Positions 11,744-20,496 of a DNA stretch of 64,000 bases are shown here, piece by piece. Each line of letters starts with the position of its first letter. Within the stretch, counting starts at the first letter, position 1. The translations under genes and the position numbers were made by a program. Below the pieces are notes generated by a model, which saw nothing but the letters and a program-made list of their open reading frames with translations, made no database searches and was not told the origin of the DNA. Origin of the DNA: Dendrocalamus latiflorus (Eukaryota; Streptophyta; Magnoliopsida; Poales; Poaceae); the NCBI GenBank assembly GCA_017311315.1, contig CM029654.1:5091382-5155381 (forward strand). The letters are read 5' to 3'.

Positions 11744-12560
11744 TCTCATTTTGGCCTGAACTAAAAAATGCTCTATACATCCATTTCAATTGTACGGCAA
11801 GGAGCAAATGTTATTGCATCTGTTGACTGTTGTCTACGAAATAGTTTTGGAAATCTTTCTGTATGACATTTTTTTTTTCACCACGCTGTTTTTTGCGCAT
11901 GAAGTCCGCTAGTGCCTGCATCCTTTTGTATCTCGATTGAATGTGGATTTTCTTTCTCCCTGATTTCATTACCCAGCTTGCTATTGTAACGAGACTAAAA
12001 TGCAGACTACCTCTTGTGTCTGTGTAATGCTAATGTATTTTGCAAGAGTAAACCAAACCGTCTTGTACCTGTGAACGGGTCGAACAGATAGCGTAAATTG
12101 TGAGTGCGTTTTCCTAGATGAGGTGGCGCATTGGATACAAGTGGTGGCTGCGACGAGGTGTCCCACGAGTGATGCACGTGAGTACATCACCGTAGGAGAG
12201 AAGAGTTCTGCTTCAACCAACTCGCGCGGCACCGCCGTCCAAATGTTGGGTCGGCGGAGAGAACCACCGAGAGGATCGCGGCAGCGACGACGTTGGCCAG
12301 CTCCGATGGCCCCCAAGGCCGCGCGGAGGTCTCCGCGGCCCGACGCAGGAAGGCAAACTTCGGCGGCTTCGTGTCGCGGCGCTGCTGCTGACGCGGCGGC
12401 GTCGAGCTCTGTGGGGCGAGACAATCGGCGGAGGCGCCAGGCCTGGGACGGCCGGTTTGGCACCGACGGCGCCATCATCGGATCGGCGAAGGTTTCGTTC
12501 TGTTATCTGGCCTCCCTTTTCTCGTTATCTAGCCCCCTTTTTCGTACCTGCAGAGAGTGT
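11744..12560. other. 3' flank and unrecognised GC-rich block
   Basis: 11744-11900 resembles the 3' untranslated region of WAK-A (words such as GAGCAAATGTT). 12120-12520 is GC-rich with long overlapping open frames on both strands (plus 12123-12626, minus 11981-12478). Neither has a recognisable domain, so I do not call a gene. Confidence 0.4.
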
Positions 12561-12859
12561 TTTTTTAAAAGAGTAAATATATTACCGGTCCTTAAACTTT
12601 TTATGTTGTGTCATCTCGGTCTATAAACTTTTAAAGTATATCATCCCGGTCCTTAAACTTTCAAAGTGTAGCAATTTCTTTTGAAAGTCTATGGACCGGG
12701 ATGACACAGCATAAAAAGTTCACTGCTACAACTACATAGGATATTGCCACACTTTGAAAGTTTAAGGACCGGGATGACATATTTTAAAAGTTTATGGACC
12801 GGGATGACACAGCATAAAAAGTTTAAGAACCGGTAATGGACTTTACTCTTTTAAAAAAA
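12561..12859. repeat. Foldback (long inverted repeat) element
   Basis: The two ends are near-perfect inverted copies over about 105 bp. The left arm reads AAAAGAGTAAA then TTACCGGTCCTTAAAC and so on; the right arm ends with the complement of AAAAGAGTAAAGTCCATTACC. Within each arm the motif CCCGGTCC.TAAACTTT repeats two to three times. The whole can form one hairpin with a short loop near 12700-12735. It is probably a non-autonomous DNA transposon; no clear target duplication was identified, so the superfamily is left open. Confidence 0.75.
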
Positions 12860-13012
12860 TTTTGGACTTGAGCACATGTGAATATGGAGGTTCCTACTCG
12901 TGCTCCTCTGAATACTAAAAGCTAAGCCAAGTTAGTAGTAAATTGTTATGTAACCACCACGTGGAATCCTGCAAATTTCACCTAATTTAACCTTTGCGAC
13001 TAGTAGTATTAT

Positions 13013-14887
13013 GGGCCTGTTTGGGACTGCTCTGCTCCCACTTTTGCAGCTCCGCTCCTAAACTACCTAGCCAAACAGGTCCAGCTCCAGAAACTCCGCT
13101 CCAAGAAAAAGGTGGAGTTGAGGGCCAACTCCACGTTTTTCCTGGAGCTCCTCAAGGGGTACTCCAGAAACCAGCATTTTGTATCTTCTCGTGGAGTTGG
13201 AGGGTAATTACCCACCACTGCCATTACACAATTCCATACCGATTCGATTCTTTTTTCTCCTCCCCACCCACCTGCGACTCCTCTCCTCCCCACGCCCGCA
13301 GCTCCTCCTCTTCTCCGCCCCGCGCCGCCCCTCTGCTCCGGCCCCCGCCCGCGCCGCGCCGCTCCTCCGCCCCCCGGCCGCGCCGCTCCTCCCCTCCGCC
13401 CCCACCAGCGCCGCTCCTCCCCTCCGCCCCACCAGCGCCGCTCCTCCCCTCCGCCCCCACCCGCGCCGCCCTCCTCCTCTCCGCCCCCCACCCGCGCCGG
13501 CCTCTTCCCCTCTCCACCCCCACCCGCGCCGCCCTCCTCCTCTCCGCCCCGCCCCCCCACCCGCGCCGTTCCTCTCCGCCCCCCCACCCACGCGACGCTC
13601 CGCCGCCCTATTCCAGCCACCACCGGCGACGTGATGGCTGGGATGGATAGATCCGAAGATGCTGGGCTACCCCGACCCCTTCAACAGCCGCCGGCGGCCG
13701 CCTCCTTCCATCCCCCGACCTCCCAGCGGCCAGGCGCGGCCGTGCAGCGCCCAGTCGACGTCGTCCAGCATCCAGGGGCGGGCGGCCACTCAGAGGTTCC
13801 AGTGTTAGGAATGAATAATTGAACTGATCTTTGCTTCTCTTGGGGATACTACATCTATGTTGGTCGTATTTGCAACAAATAATTGAATTAACAATTTGCT
13901 ACTCAGATATGCTACATCCAATGAGCCAACAGTTACATGAATGATTGATTAACAATTTGCTTCTCATAGGGATATTTCACTAACAAATTACTGTCTGCTT
14001 GTTATTCCGGTTACTTGCAGAATGACATTGCTTGATTCTTGTCTGTATTGCATTCCACTGTGGTTTTGCAGGTTAGCATCCGACAGCCATGGCGAAGCAT
14101 CATCCTGATCTCATCATGTGCCGGAAGCAGCCTGGCATTGCGATTGGTCGCCTGTGTGAGAAATACGATGGCAGGTGTGTCATCTGTGACTCATACGTGC
14201 GCCCATGTACGCTTGTCAGGGTTTGCGATGAGTGCAACTATGGGTCCTTCCAGGGAAGGTGTGTCATCTGTGGAGGGGTTGGCATCTCGGATGCCTACTA
14301 CTGCATGCAAGGAGTGTACACAGCAGGAGAAAGACAGAGATTGATGCCCCAAGATTGTCAATCTTGGAAGCGCCAAGACAGATCTCTTCTATGAGCGTAA
14401 GAAGTATGGTTTCAAGAAGAGATGATCAAGAAGATGGATTTGTCATGTTCTTCTTGGTTTCATTGTGTGTTGTCACACTGATATCAAGGGTAGTTTGTTG
14501 AGGCAACAGCTTTGTATTGGTGTAATGGACTGATATTTGTTTTTTGACCAACAATTTATGGGACAAAAGGATGGAATTATTTGACCAAAATATTTGTTTT
14601 TTGGTTTTCTCGAATAAATTTATTGCGATTATAATATTTTACATCATATTTCAATTGGCAACAAAAAAATTCAGTTACATATGCTCCGCAGACATCAAAA
14701 CATACACCAAACATCATTCAGGGGCACATTGGACCTTTCTCAGGGAAACATCACATTCCTGGAGCTGGAGCTAGCTGCGTGCCAAACAGGACCACCTGCT
14801 CCAGGAACTCCACAGTGGAGCTGCTCCATGGTGGAGTTGGTAGAGCAGAGCTGGAAAAACTGGAGCAGAGCAGTCCCAAACAGGCCC
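13013..14887. mobile_element. TIR element carrying a captured host gene (1,875 bp)
   Basis: Perfect 26-bp terminal inverted repeats start GGGCCTGTTTGGGACTGC at 13013 and end with its complement at 14887. The flanking trinucleotide is TAT on both sides. Subterminal CTCCACAGTGGAGCTGCTCC-like repeats occur near both ends (13075-13200; 14755-14880). The ends suggest a PIF/Harbinger-like or similar family, though the TAT flank is not the usual TWA. The interior has no transposase. It holds a very GC-rich Pro/Ala-coding stretch (13260-13620) and a copy of a PHF5A gene with 5' intron and 3' untranslated region (about 13790-14560). This is a Pack-type (gene-capturing) transposon. Confidence 0.8.
14089..14425 (+). 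pseudogene. PHF5A/SF3b14b splicing-factor pseudogene in transposon
   Basis: The frame starts MAKHHPDLIMCRKQ and continues through CEKYDGRCVICDSYVRPC, VCDECNYGSFQGRCVICGG and SDAYYC. These are the conserved zinc-knot cysteines of PHF5A (Rds3; SF3b14b in plants), a roughly 110-aa subunit of the U2 snRNP SF3b complex that helps recognise branch points. A 4-bp insertion after SDAYYC (TGCATGCAAGG) shifts the frame, and a GGA-to-TGA change at about 14342 stops the original frame. The tail ending KKYGFKKR is still readable in another frame to the TGA at 14423. A splice acceptor (TTTTGCAG|GTTAGC, about 14071) lies in the 5' leader, so genomic DNA, not a spliced mRNA, was captured. A functional parent gene should exist elsewhere. 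Confidence 0.85.
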
Positions 14888-14991
14888 TATAAATTTATTA
14901 TAATCATGACTCATCTTTTGAAAAAAAAAACCTGTCATTTTCTCAAAAACAGTAGAGTGCTGTTTCATTCACGGGTTAGCTGTTAGACACG

Positions 14992-15269
14992 AAATACTGA
15001 CCGTCTTCCTTTAAAAAATGTAGTATTCTAAGCAGTGGGGGTAGCTGGTAGAACACAGAATACTGTCATCCCAAGTTAATCAAGTCATGTGGACGCTTCC
15101 CAAATCCTTCGTAGTTTCGTGCGGTAGGTAAGAGTGTTTATAGGTTAAGTAGTGCTTCACTAGCTTGGAGAAATACTGACCGTCTTCCTCTAAAACAAGT
15201 AGTATTCTAAGCAGGGGGTTAGCTGGTAGAACACAAAATACTGTCATCCCAAGTTAATCAAGTCATGTG
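14992..15269. repeat. Tandem duplication of WAK-A upstream region
   Basis: A block of about 179 bp, 14992-15170, is followed directly by a second copy starting at 15171. The second copy runs to 15269, is split by the copia insertion, and resumes after 20341 to about 20424. Shared landmarks are AAATACTGACCGTCTTCCT, CTGTCATCCCAAGTTAATC, GACGCTTCCCAAATCCTTCG and TTCACTAGCTTGGAGAA. Copy 1 keeps the uninterrupted target site AGTCATGTGGACGC. The second copy ends about 72 bp before the WAK-A start codon. Confidence 0.9.
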
Positions 15270-15652
15270 TGTTGGAATCGAGCCCAAGAATTCACTCACA
15301 ATCTCACAATGTTCTCTCGGGAGGTATTTTCAGACTTGCTACAGTGTTTCTTCAGAAAAAACTGAAGGAACAGACGAGCACCAGATTGGGGCAATTTTCT
15401 CTGATTCTCTAATTCAAAGTTAATCAACTTACAAGCAAAAATGGAACTTAGTTACTAGGATCCACACAACCCGTGATCCACAAATCTAGGAACCAAAACG
15501 TGCAACACCGCACGACTAAACAAAATGGGAATGGTTCAACTGAACCTGAAAATGCGCTGCTACTCCAACTGAAGTCTGCGCTGTTATTTGAAACCGAACG
15601 ACTTGAACCTTCGCGCCTTCCAACTGAACTGCGTCAGGATTACTAGCTCACA
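15270..15652 (-). repeat. 3' LTR of full-length copia
   Basis: On the plus strand it runs from TGTTGGAATCG to CTAGCTCACA. It is directly followed by the complement of the polypurine tract. It differs from the partner LTR at one noticed position. Confidence 0.92.
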
Positions 15653-15663
15653 TGCTCCCCCTT
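15653..15663 (-). other. Polypurine tract of copia element
   Basis: The complement reads AAGGGGGAGCA and sits directly beside the 3' LTR. It overlaps the polyprotein stop codon (15662-15664), so the reading frame runs right up to the plus-strand priming site. Confidence 0.85.
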
Positions 15664-18600
15664 AATCCTGACCTGGTTCTAAATCTCGAACGCCTAGCAG
15701 TTCCCTCATGGCTGCCAACTTCACTCCTGCCAGCGCCTTTGTCAGTGGATCTGCACGCTGTTCTCCTGTGTGCACGAACTCCACTTTGATCTGCCCTCTC
15801 TCGACGCATTCCCTTATAAAGTGGAATTTGGTGTCTATGTGTTTACTGCGACCATGGAATACAGGGTTTTTCATGAGAGCAATTGCCGAGCGGTTGTCCA
15901 CAAACAAAGTCACTGGTTTTGCCTCTAACCCCGTGAGTTCACTGATCAAACTCTTCAGCCACAATGCCTGACAGGCTGCTGCCGTCGCTGCCATAAACTC
16001 AGCCTCGCACGATGACAATGCCACCGTTTTCTGCTTCTGTGAGTTCCATGACACCAAACTTCCATTCAGATAGAACGCCATACCTCCGGTACTTCTTCTC
16101 CCCTCGAGATCACCAGCCAGGTCGCTATCTGAGTAACCACAAAGATTGACTTCTTGATTTCCCTTTTCATAAACAATCCCGAAATGGACTGTCCCTCTCA
16201 GGTACCGAAGGATTTGCTTGATTACTTTGTGATGCAGAGTTGTGGGTCTCTCCATGTATCTACTCGCTACCCCTACTGCATAGGATAGATCCGGGCGAGT
16301 ATTCAGTAGATACCTGAGACAACCAATGATGCGTCTATATTCTGTGGGATCAACTGGAGTGCCTTCTGGGTCTTTGTGCAGCTGCAGCTTGTACTCCATT
16401 GGGTATTTTGTCGGATTACAGTTCTCCATCCCGAACTCAGATAATATCTTCTGGGCATAAGCAGCTTGCTTGAGCAGTATCCGACTTTCCTGCTGATCCA
16501 CCTCAATTCCCAAATAATACGTGAGGAGCCCCAAGTCACTCATTTCAAACTCCTTCATCATTTGCTTCTTGAACCTCTTCACTTCTTCGGCATCGTTTCC
16601 TGTCACAACCAAATCGTCAACATACACTCCGACGATTATACTTGCATCTCCTTCTCCTCTAGTGTACACGGCCTGCTCTTGAGAACACTTTCTGAAACCG
16701 ATTTCTCTCAAGCTTTTATCTAGCCGTGTGTTCCATGCTCGGGGAGCCTGCCGCAACCCATAAAGTGCTTTTGAGAGTTTGTACACTTTATGCTTCTGAT
16801 CTTGCACCTCAAAACCTTCTGGTTGACTGACGTACACTTCTTCCTCTAACTCACCGTTGAGGAAGGCCGTCTTCACGTCTAGATGGTGCACTTGCCAGCC
16901 TCTGCTTGCTGCTAGTGCAAGGATGACCCTCACTGTGTCCATCCTGGCAACCGGAGCAAAAGCCTCCTCAAAGTCAATACCTTGTTTCTGCACATAACCT
17001 TTTGCCACCAATCTTGCCTTATGCTTGACAATCTTCCCCTCTGCATCTCTTTTCAATTTGAAAACCCACTTCAATCCAATTGGTTTCTGTCCAGGAGGCA
17101 ACTCTGTCAGTGTCCATGTGTGGTTTTTCTCAATGGACTCGAGCTCCCTCTCCATTGCTTCATACCAGCAAGTTTCAGCTGCAGCCTCCCGAAAGCTTGT
17201 TGGTTCTTCAGGCATCATCAACATGGCCACTGCATCTTCTTCAAAATCCCCTGTCACCTCTTCAGTTTCTGCATAAATCTCTGAGATGGACCTAAACCTT
17301 ACCGGCCCATCATGAGATTCTGGTGAATTTGATACTGCAGATGGTGTCACTGTTGGATTCCTTGCTGGTGTTTCACTTGGACTAGTCGGATCTGACAAAG
17401 GAGACTCTGAGTTTGTCGGATGAGCTGAATTCACTGCTGCCGTGGGTGTCGAGAAAGCTTCTGTGCATGTTCCCGCTTCTGCTGCAGATGTATCTTCTGA
17501 ACTGAACTCATCCAACACAGTGAAGTCCGACAACTCTATTCTATTGTCGGTTTCATCATTCCACTTCCACTCTCTGTCCTCTTGGAAAATGACATCCCTA
17601 CTCACTTGGAGTTTGCTGCGAATTGGGTCAAACAACCGGTGAGCCTTACAACCTTCTTCAACACCCAAATACACCATAGGGGAGCTTCTGTCATCAAGCT
17701 TCTTAATGTGAGGAGCTGCATTCTTCACATACACTGTGCACCCAAATACTCTCAAGTGTCCAAGATGTGGTTTCCTTCCTTCCATAGCTTCAAAAGGAGT
17801 ACGCCTCTCTAGTGCCTTGGTGGGAAGCCGATTCAGCAAATAGACCGAATGCCTCACTGCTTCACCCCAAAATTTGCCCGGCACATGCATACCTTTGAGC
17901 AGTGATCTAGCCATGGCCATTACTGTCCGGTTCCTGCGCTCTACAACACCGTTTTGCTGCGGGGTGTAGGGAGCCGTGACATGCCGTTCAATGCCCTCAT
18001 CCTCACAGAACCGGTTGAATTCTGCTGACAGAAATTCTCCACCGCGGTCTGTCCGGAGTACTCTGACCTTTTGCCCAACTTTGTTCTCTGCCAAAGTTTT
18101 GAACTTCCTGAATGCTTGGAAGGCATCACTCTTTGCTACTAGTGTATAGACCCACATCCACCGAGTGCAATCATCTACTATCAAGAAGAAGTACTTGCTA
18201 CCAGCCAGGGTACATGGGGAAATTGGTCCACATAAATCAGCATGAAGGAGTTCAAGGGGTCTCTGTGCTCTGAAATTTACCTGCTGTGGGAATGGCATTC
18301 TTGCATGCTTGGCCATCACACATGCTTCACACAGCTTATTAGGTCTGCATATCTGAGGCACACCCACTGCCAACTCCTTCTCACCTATTAGCTTCAGATC
18401 TCCAAAATTGATGTGTCCTAGCCTTGCGTGCCACAGCCATGATGGATCTTCAAGACTTGTCAGCAAACATACTGCTCTAGAGGTCTTCAGGGTTATCTTG
18501 TACAACCGGTTTTGTGTCCTCTTCACACACATCAACAATTTCCCACTATTGTCAATCACTTTCAAATTTTCTCCAACTAGATGCACCTCAATCCCTTCTT

Positions 18601-19906
18601 CGGTCAACTGACCAATGCTGATTATGTTACTACATAAATCAGGGATATAATATACCTCTTTAAGTATCTTCTGATCTCCATTCTTGCAGTCAAAGATAAT
18701 TGTTCCTTTGCCCTTAATCCTGACAAAAGATCCATCACCGAACTTCACTCTTCCAGTGACAGCTTCATCTAGCTCTTGGAACTTGTCTCTGTGGCCAGTC
18801 ATGTGATTACTAGCCCCATTATCAAGGTACCATAAATCTGAATCTTCAAAACTTTTGCTGCCGAGGTGCAATTCTGGTTGTATCTTCTCTTCACTGAGTA
18901 GCACTTCATCTTGCCGCCCCTGACCATGACTCTTCTCCTCATGGGACACTAGCAGCATAAGTGCGGGCTCTTCTTCGGACGTTCGAGTGAGGTGAGCCTC
19001 TTCATCGCGCTTCTTGCTTCGGCACTGTGAGGCATAATGGCCCATATTCTTGCAAGAGTAGCATTTGATATGACTCTTGTCACGGGAGCCATTTCCAGCA
19101 GAGTTATTGCCTCCGGTACCATCTTGGCGTGATTGGCCACGGCCAGATTTTCCTCTGCCACGCCCACGTCCTTGCCATTTGCCGCGGTCACTTGAGTTGG
19201 ATCCGCGTCCTCTTCCTCCAGATGAGCCGTCAGCAGCATCCCCTTTCTGCCTCGCCTGCCACTCAGCGTGAGTGAGCAACAGCTGACCTTGGGCATTGTT
19301 AGTGCCGCTGCGTTGTCGTGCAGCTCTTTCTTCGTACGCCTTGAGCCTCCCGATCGCCTCTTCAAACGCCATTGTTTGAAGATCATAGAACTGCTCAATC
19401 CCGGCCACGACTGGGAGGTACTTGTCGGGTACGGAATCAAGCAATTTTTTCACGAGGGCTGAATCTGCAAGGGTTTCACCGAGAGAACTGTACTTACTGG
19501 ACAGAGTGCTAAGTTTTCCGGCAAAGTCATCAACTGACTCATTCTCCCCCATCTGCAAGACGTCAAATTCACTCTTGAGTGTCTGCAACCGCGCCTGCTT
19601 CACTCGATCTGCCCCCAAATACCGGGTCTTCAGACTGCTCCAGATCTCCCGTGCAGTCTTCTTCTTCGCGATCTGGAGAAGAACATCTTCGGGCACGCAC
19701 TGGAGGAGATGCGCCCGAGCCACCTTGTCCTTCTTCACGTCCACCTGAGCCCCTTGTGCTGGTTCCACGGCCTCCCATACACCTTGGGCGTCGAGGATCG
19801 CTTCCATGCGGATCGCCCATACTGTGTAGTTGCTGGAGCTCAACATCGGCATGTGAAACGGCGCGCCGCCGCTCTCCCTCACCGCCGCTTGTGGAATCAA
19901 CGCCAT
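15662..19906 (-). CDS. Copia Gag-Pol polyprotein (intact)
   Basis: One uninterrupted frame encodes all functions for copia replication. The open frame begins at an ATG at 19984 inside the LTR, but that would lie upstream of and across the primer-binding site. I prefer the ATG at 19906 (MALIPQAAVRE), giving 1,414 aa; residue numbers here count from 19984. UBN2 gag spans about 50-230. An Arg/Gly-rich stretch (257-300) precedes the CCHC knuckle C308-C321. The protease motif is LDNGASNHMTG at D388 (DNG in place of the common DTG or DSG). The integrase has a zinc region (H519, H524, C552, C555) and core D583, D646, E682. Reverse transcriptase holds YVDD at 1121-1124. RNase H includes YSDSD (1284-1288) and SSCEAEF (1324-1330). 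No stop or frameshift was seen. Confidence 0.95.
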   Translation of the reverse strand: MALIPQAAVRESGGAPFHMPMLSSSNYTVWAIRMEAILDAQGVWEAVEPAQGAQVDVKKDKVARAHLLQCVPEDVLLQIAKKKTAREIWSSLKTRYLGADRVKQARLQTLKSEFDVLQMGENESVDDFAGKLSTLSSKYSSLGETLADSALVKKLLDSVPDKYLPVVAGIEQFYDLQTMAFEEAIGRLKAYEERAARQRSGTNNAQGQLLLTHAEWQARQKGDAADGSSGGRGRGSNSSDRGKWQGRGRGRGKSGRGQSRQDGTGGNNSAGNGSRDKSHIKCYSCKNMGHYASQCRSKKRDEEAHLTRTSEEEPALMLLVSHEEKSHGQGRQDEVLLSEEKIQPELHLGSKSFEDSDLWYLDNGASNHMTGHRDKFQELDEAVTGRVKFGDGSFVRIKGKGTIIFDCKNGDQKILKEVYYIPDLCSNIISIGQLTEEGIEVHLVGENLKVIDNSGKLLMCVKRTQNRLYKITLKTSRAVCLLTSLEDPSWLWHARLGHINFGDLKLIGEKELAVGVPQICRPNKLCEACVMAKHARMPFPQQVNFRAQRPLELLHADLCGPISPCTLAGSKYFFLIVDDCTRWMWVYTLVAKSDAFQAFRKFKTLAENKVGQKVRVLRTDRGGEFLSAEFNRFCEDEGIERHVTAPYTPQQNGVVERRNRTVMAMARSLLKGMHVPGKFWGEAVRHSVYLLNRLPTKALERRTPFEAMEGRKPHLGHLRVFGCTVYVKNAAPHIKKLDDRSSPMVYLGVEEGCKAHRLFDPIRSKLQVSRDVIFQEDREWKWNDETDNRIELSDFTVLDEFSSEDTSAAEAGTCTEAFSTPTAAVNSAHPTNSESPLSDPTSPSETPARNPTVTPSAVSNSPESHDGPVRFRSISEIYAETEEVTGDFEEDAVAMLMMPEEPTSFREAAAETCWYEAMERELESIEKNHTWTLTELPPGQKPIGLKWVFKLKRDAEGKIVKHKARLVAKGYVQKQGIDFEEAFAPVARMDTVRVILALAASRGWQVHHLDVKTAFLNGELEEEVYVSQPEGFEVQDQKHKVYKLSKALYGLRQAPRAWNTRLDKSLREIGFRKCSQEQAVYTRGEGDASIIVGVYVDDLVVTGNDAEEVKRFKKQMMKEFEMSDLGLLTYYLGIEVDQQESRILLKQAAYAQKILSEFGMENCNPTKYPMEYKLQLHKDPEGTPVDPTEYRRIIGCLRYLLNTRPDLSYAVGVASRYMERPTTLHHKVIKQILRYLRGTVHFGIVYEKGNQEVNLCGYSDSDLAGDLEGRRSTGGMAFYLNGSLVSWNSQKQKTVALSSCEAEFMAATAAACQALWLKSLISELTGLEAKPVTLFVDNRSAIALMKNPVFHGRSKHIDTKFHFIRECVERGQIKVEFVHTGEQRADPLTKALAGVKLAAMRELLGVRDLEPGQD

Positions 19907-19944
19907 ACCTCCGAGATGAGGATCCTTGGATTGATCTTCCTGAA

Positions 19945-19956
19945 GCTCTGATACCA
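19945..19956 (-). other. Primer-binding site of copia element
   Basis: The complement is TGGTATCAGAGC, matching the 3' end of initiator-Met tRNA. It is 2 nt inside the 5' LTR boundary at 19959. Confidence 0.9.
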
Positions 19957-19958
19957 GA

Positions 19959-20341
19959 TGTTGGAATCGAGCCCAAGAATTCACTCACAATCTCACAATG
20001 TTCTCTCGGGAGGTATTTTCAGACTTGCTACAGTGTTTCTTCAGAAAAAACTGAAGGAACAGACGAGCACCAGATTGGGGCAATTTTCTCTGATTCTCTA
20101 ATTCAAAGTTAATCAACTTACAAGCAAAAATGGAACTTAGTTACTAGGATCCACACAACCCGTGATCCACAAATCTAGGAACCAAAACGTGCAACACCGC
20201 ACGACTAAACAAAATGGGAATGGTTCAACTGAACCTGAAAATGCGCTGCTACTCCAACTGAAGTCTGCGCTGTTATTTGAAACCGAACGACTTGAACCTT
20301 CGCGCCTTCCAACTGAACTGCGTCAAGATTACTAGCTCACA
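19959..20341 (-). repeat. 5' LTR of full-length copia
   Basis: Same sequence as 15270-15652 apart from one noticed base. Its promoter faces leftwards, away from WAK-A. The right edge is ambiguous by 2 bp because the LTR end and the target site share CA. Confidence 0.92.
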
Positions 20342-20496
20342 TGTGGACGCTTCCCAAATCCTTCGTAGATTCGTGCGGTAGGTAAGAGTGTTTATAGGTT
20401 AAGTAGTGCTTCACTAGCTTGGAGAACGGAGATTAGAAGAAAATCCATGATCATCACCATCTGTTCGTGGAGATTAAGATAGCTACAGTTGTATCT

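Larger units (their letters stand above)
15270..20341 (-). mobile_element. Full-length, recent Ty1/copia retrotransposon
   Basis: Two LTRs of about 383 bp flank one long gag-pol reading frame on the minus strand. The LTRs match at every position I compared except one (G/A near 15638 against 20327). At common grass substitution rates that implies insertion within roughly the last few hundred thousand years (an estimate, not a measurement). The primer-binding site (complement at 19945-19956) and polypurine tract (complement at 15653-15663) are in the right places. Target duplication is TGTG to CATGTG; the exact length is ambiguous because the LTR end and the target share bases. The occupied site is the second copy of the WAK-A promoter duplication, so the element now lies 156 bp upstream of the WAK-A ATG in opposite orientation. 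It appears competent for transposition. Confidence 0.95.

Noticed and set aside
12123..12626. 167-codon plus-strand frame after the kinase pseudogene
   Set aside because: A minus-strand frame of similar length overlaps it and neither has a recognisable motif; it also runs into the foldback element.
13063..13623. Long open frames on both strands (186 and 218 codons) rich in Pro/Ala or Gly/Arg
   Set aside because: They arise from a GC-rich low-complexity tract open in nearly all frames, inside a transposon and with no domain.
19945..19956. tRNA-like motif GCTCTGATACCA
   Set aside because: It is the retrotransposon primer-binding site complement; no cloverleaf surrounds it.
20467..20496. Extension of WAK-A upstream to an in-frame GTG
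   Set aside because: Plant nuclear genes start at ATG. The ATG at 20497 gives a normal signal peptide and is conserved in the decayed copy at 30889.
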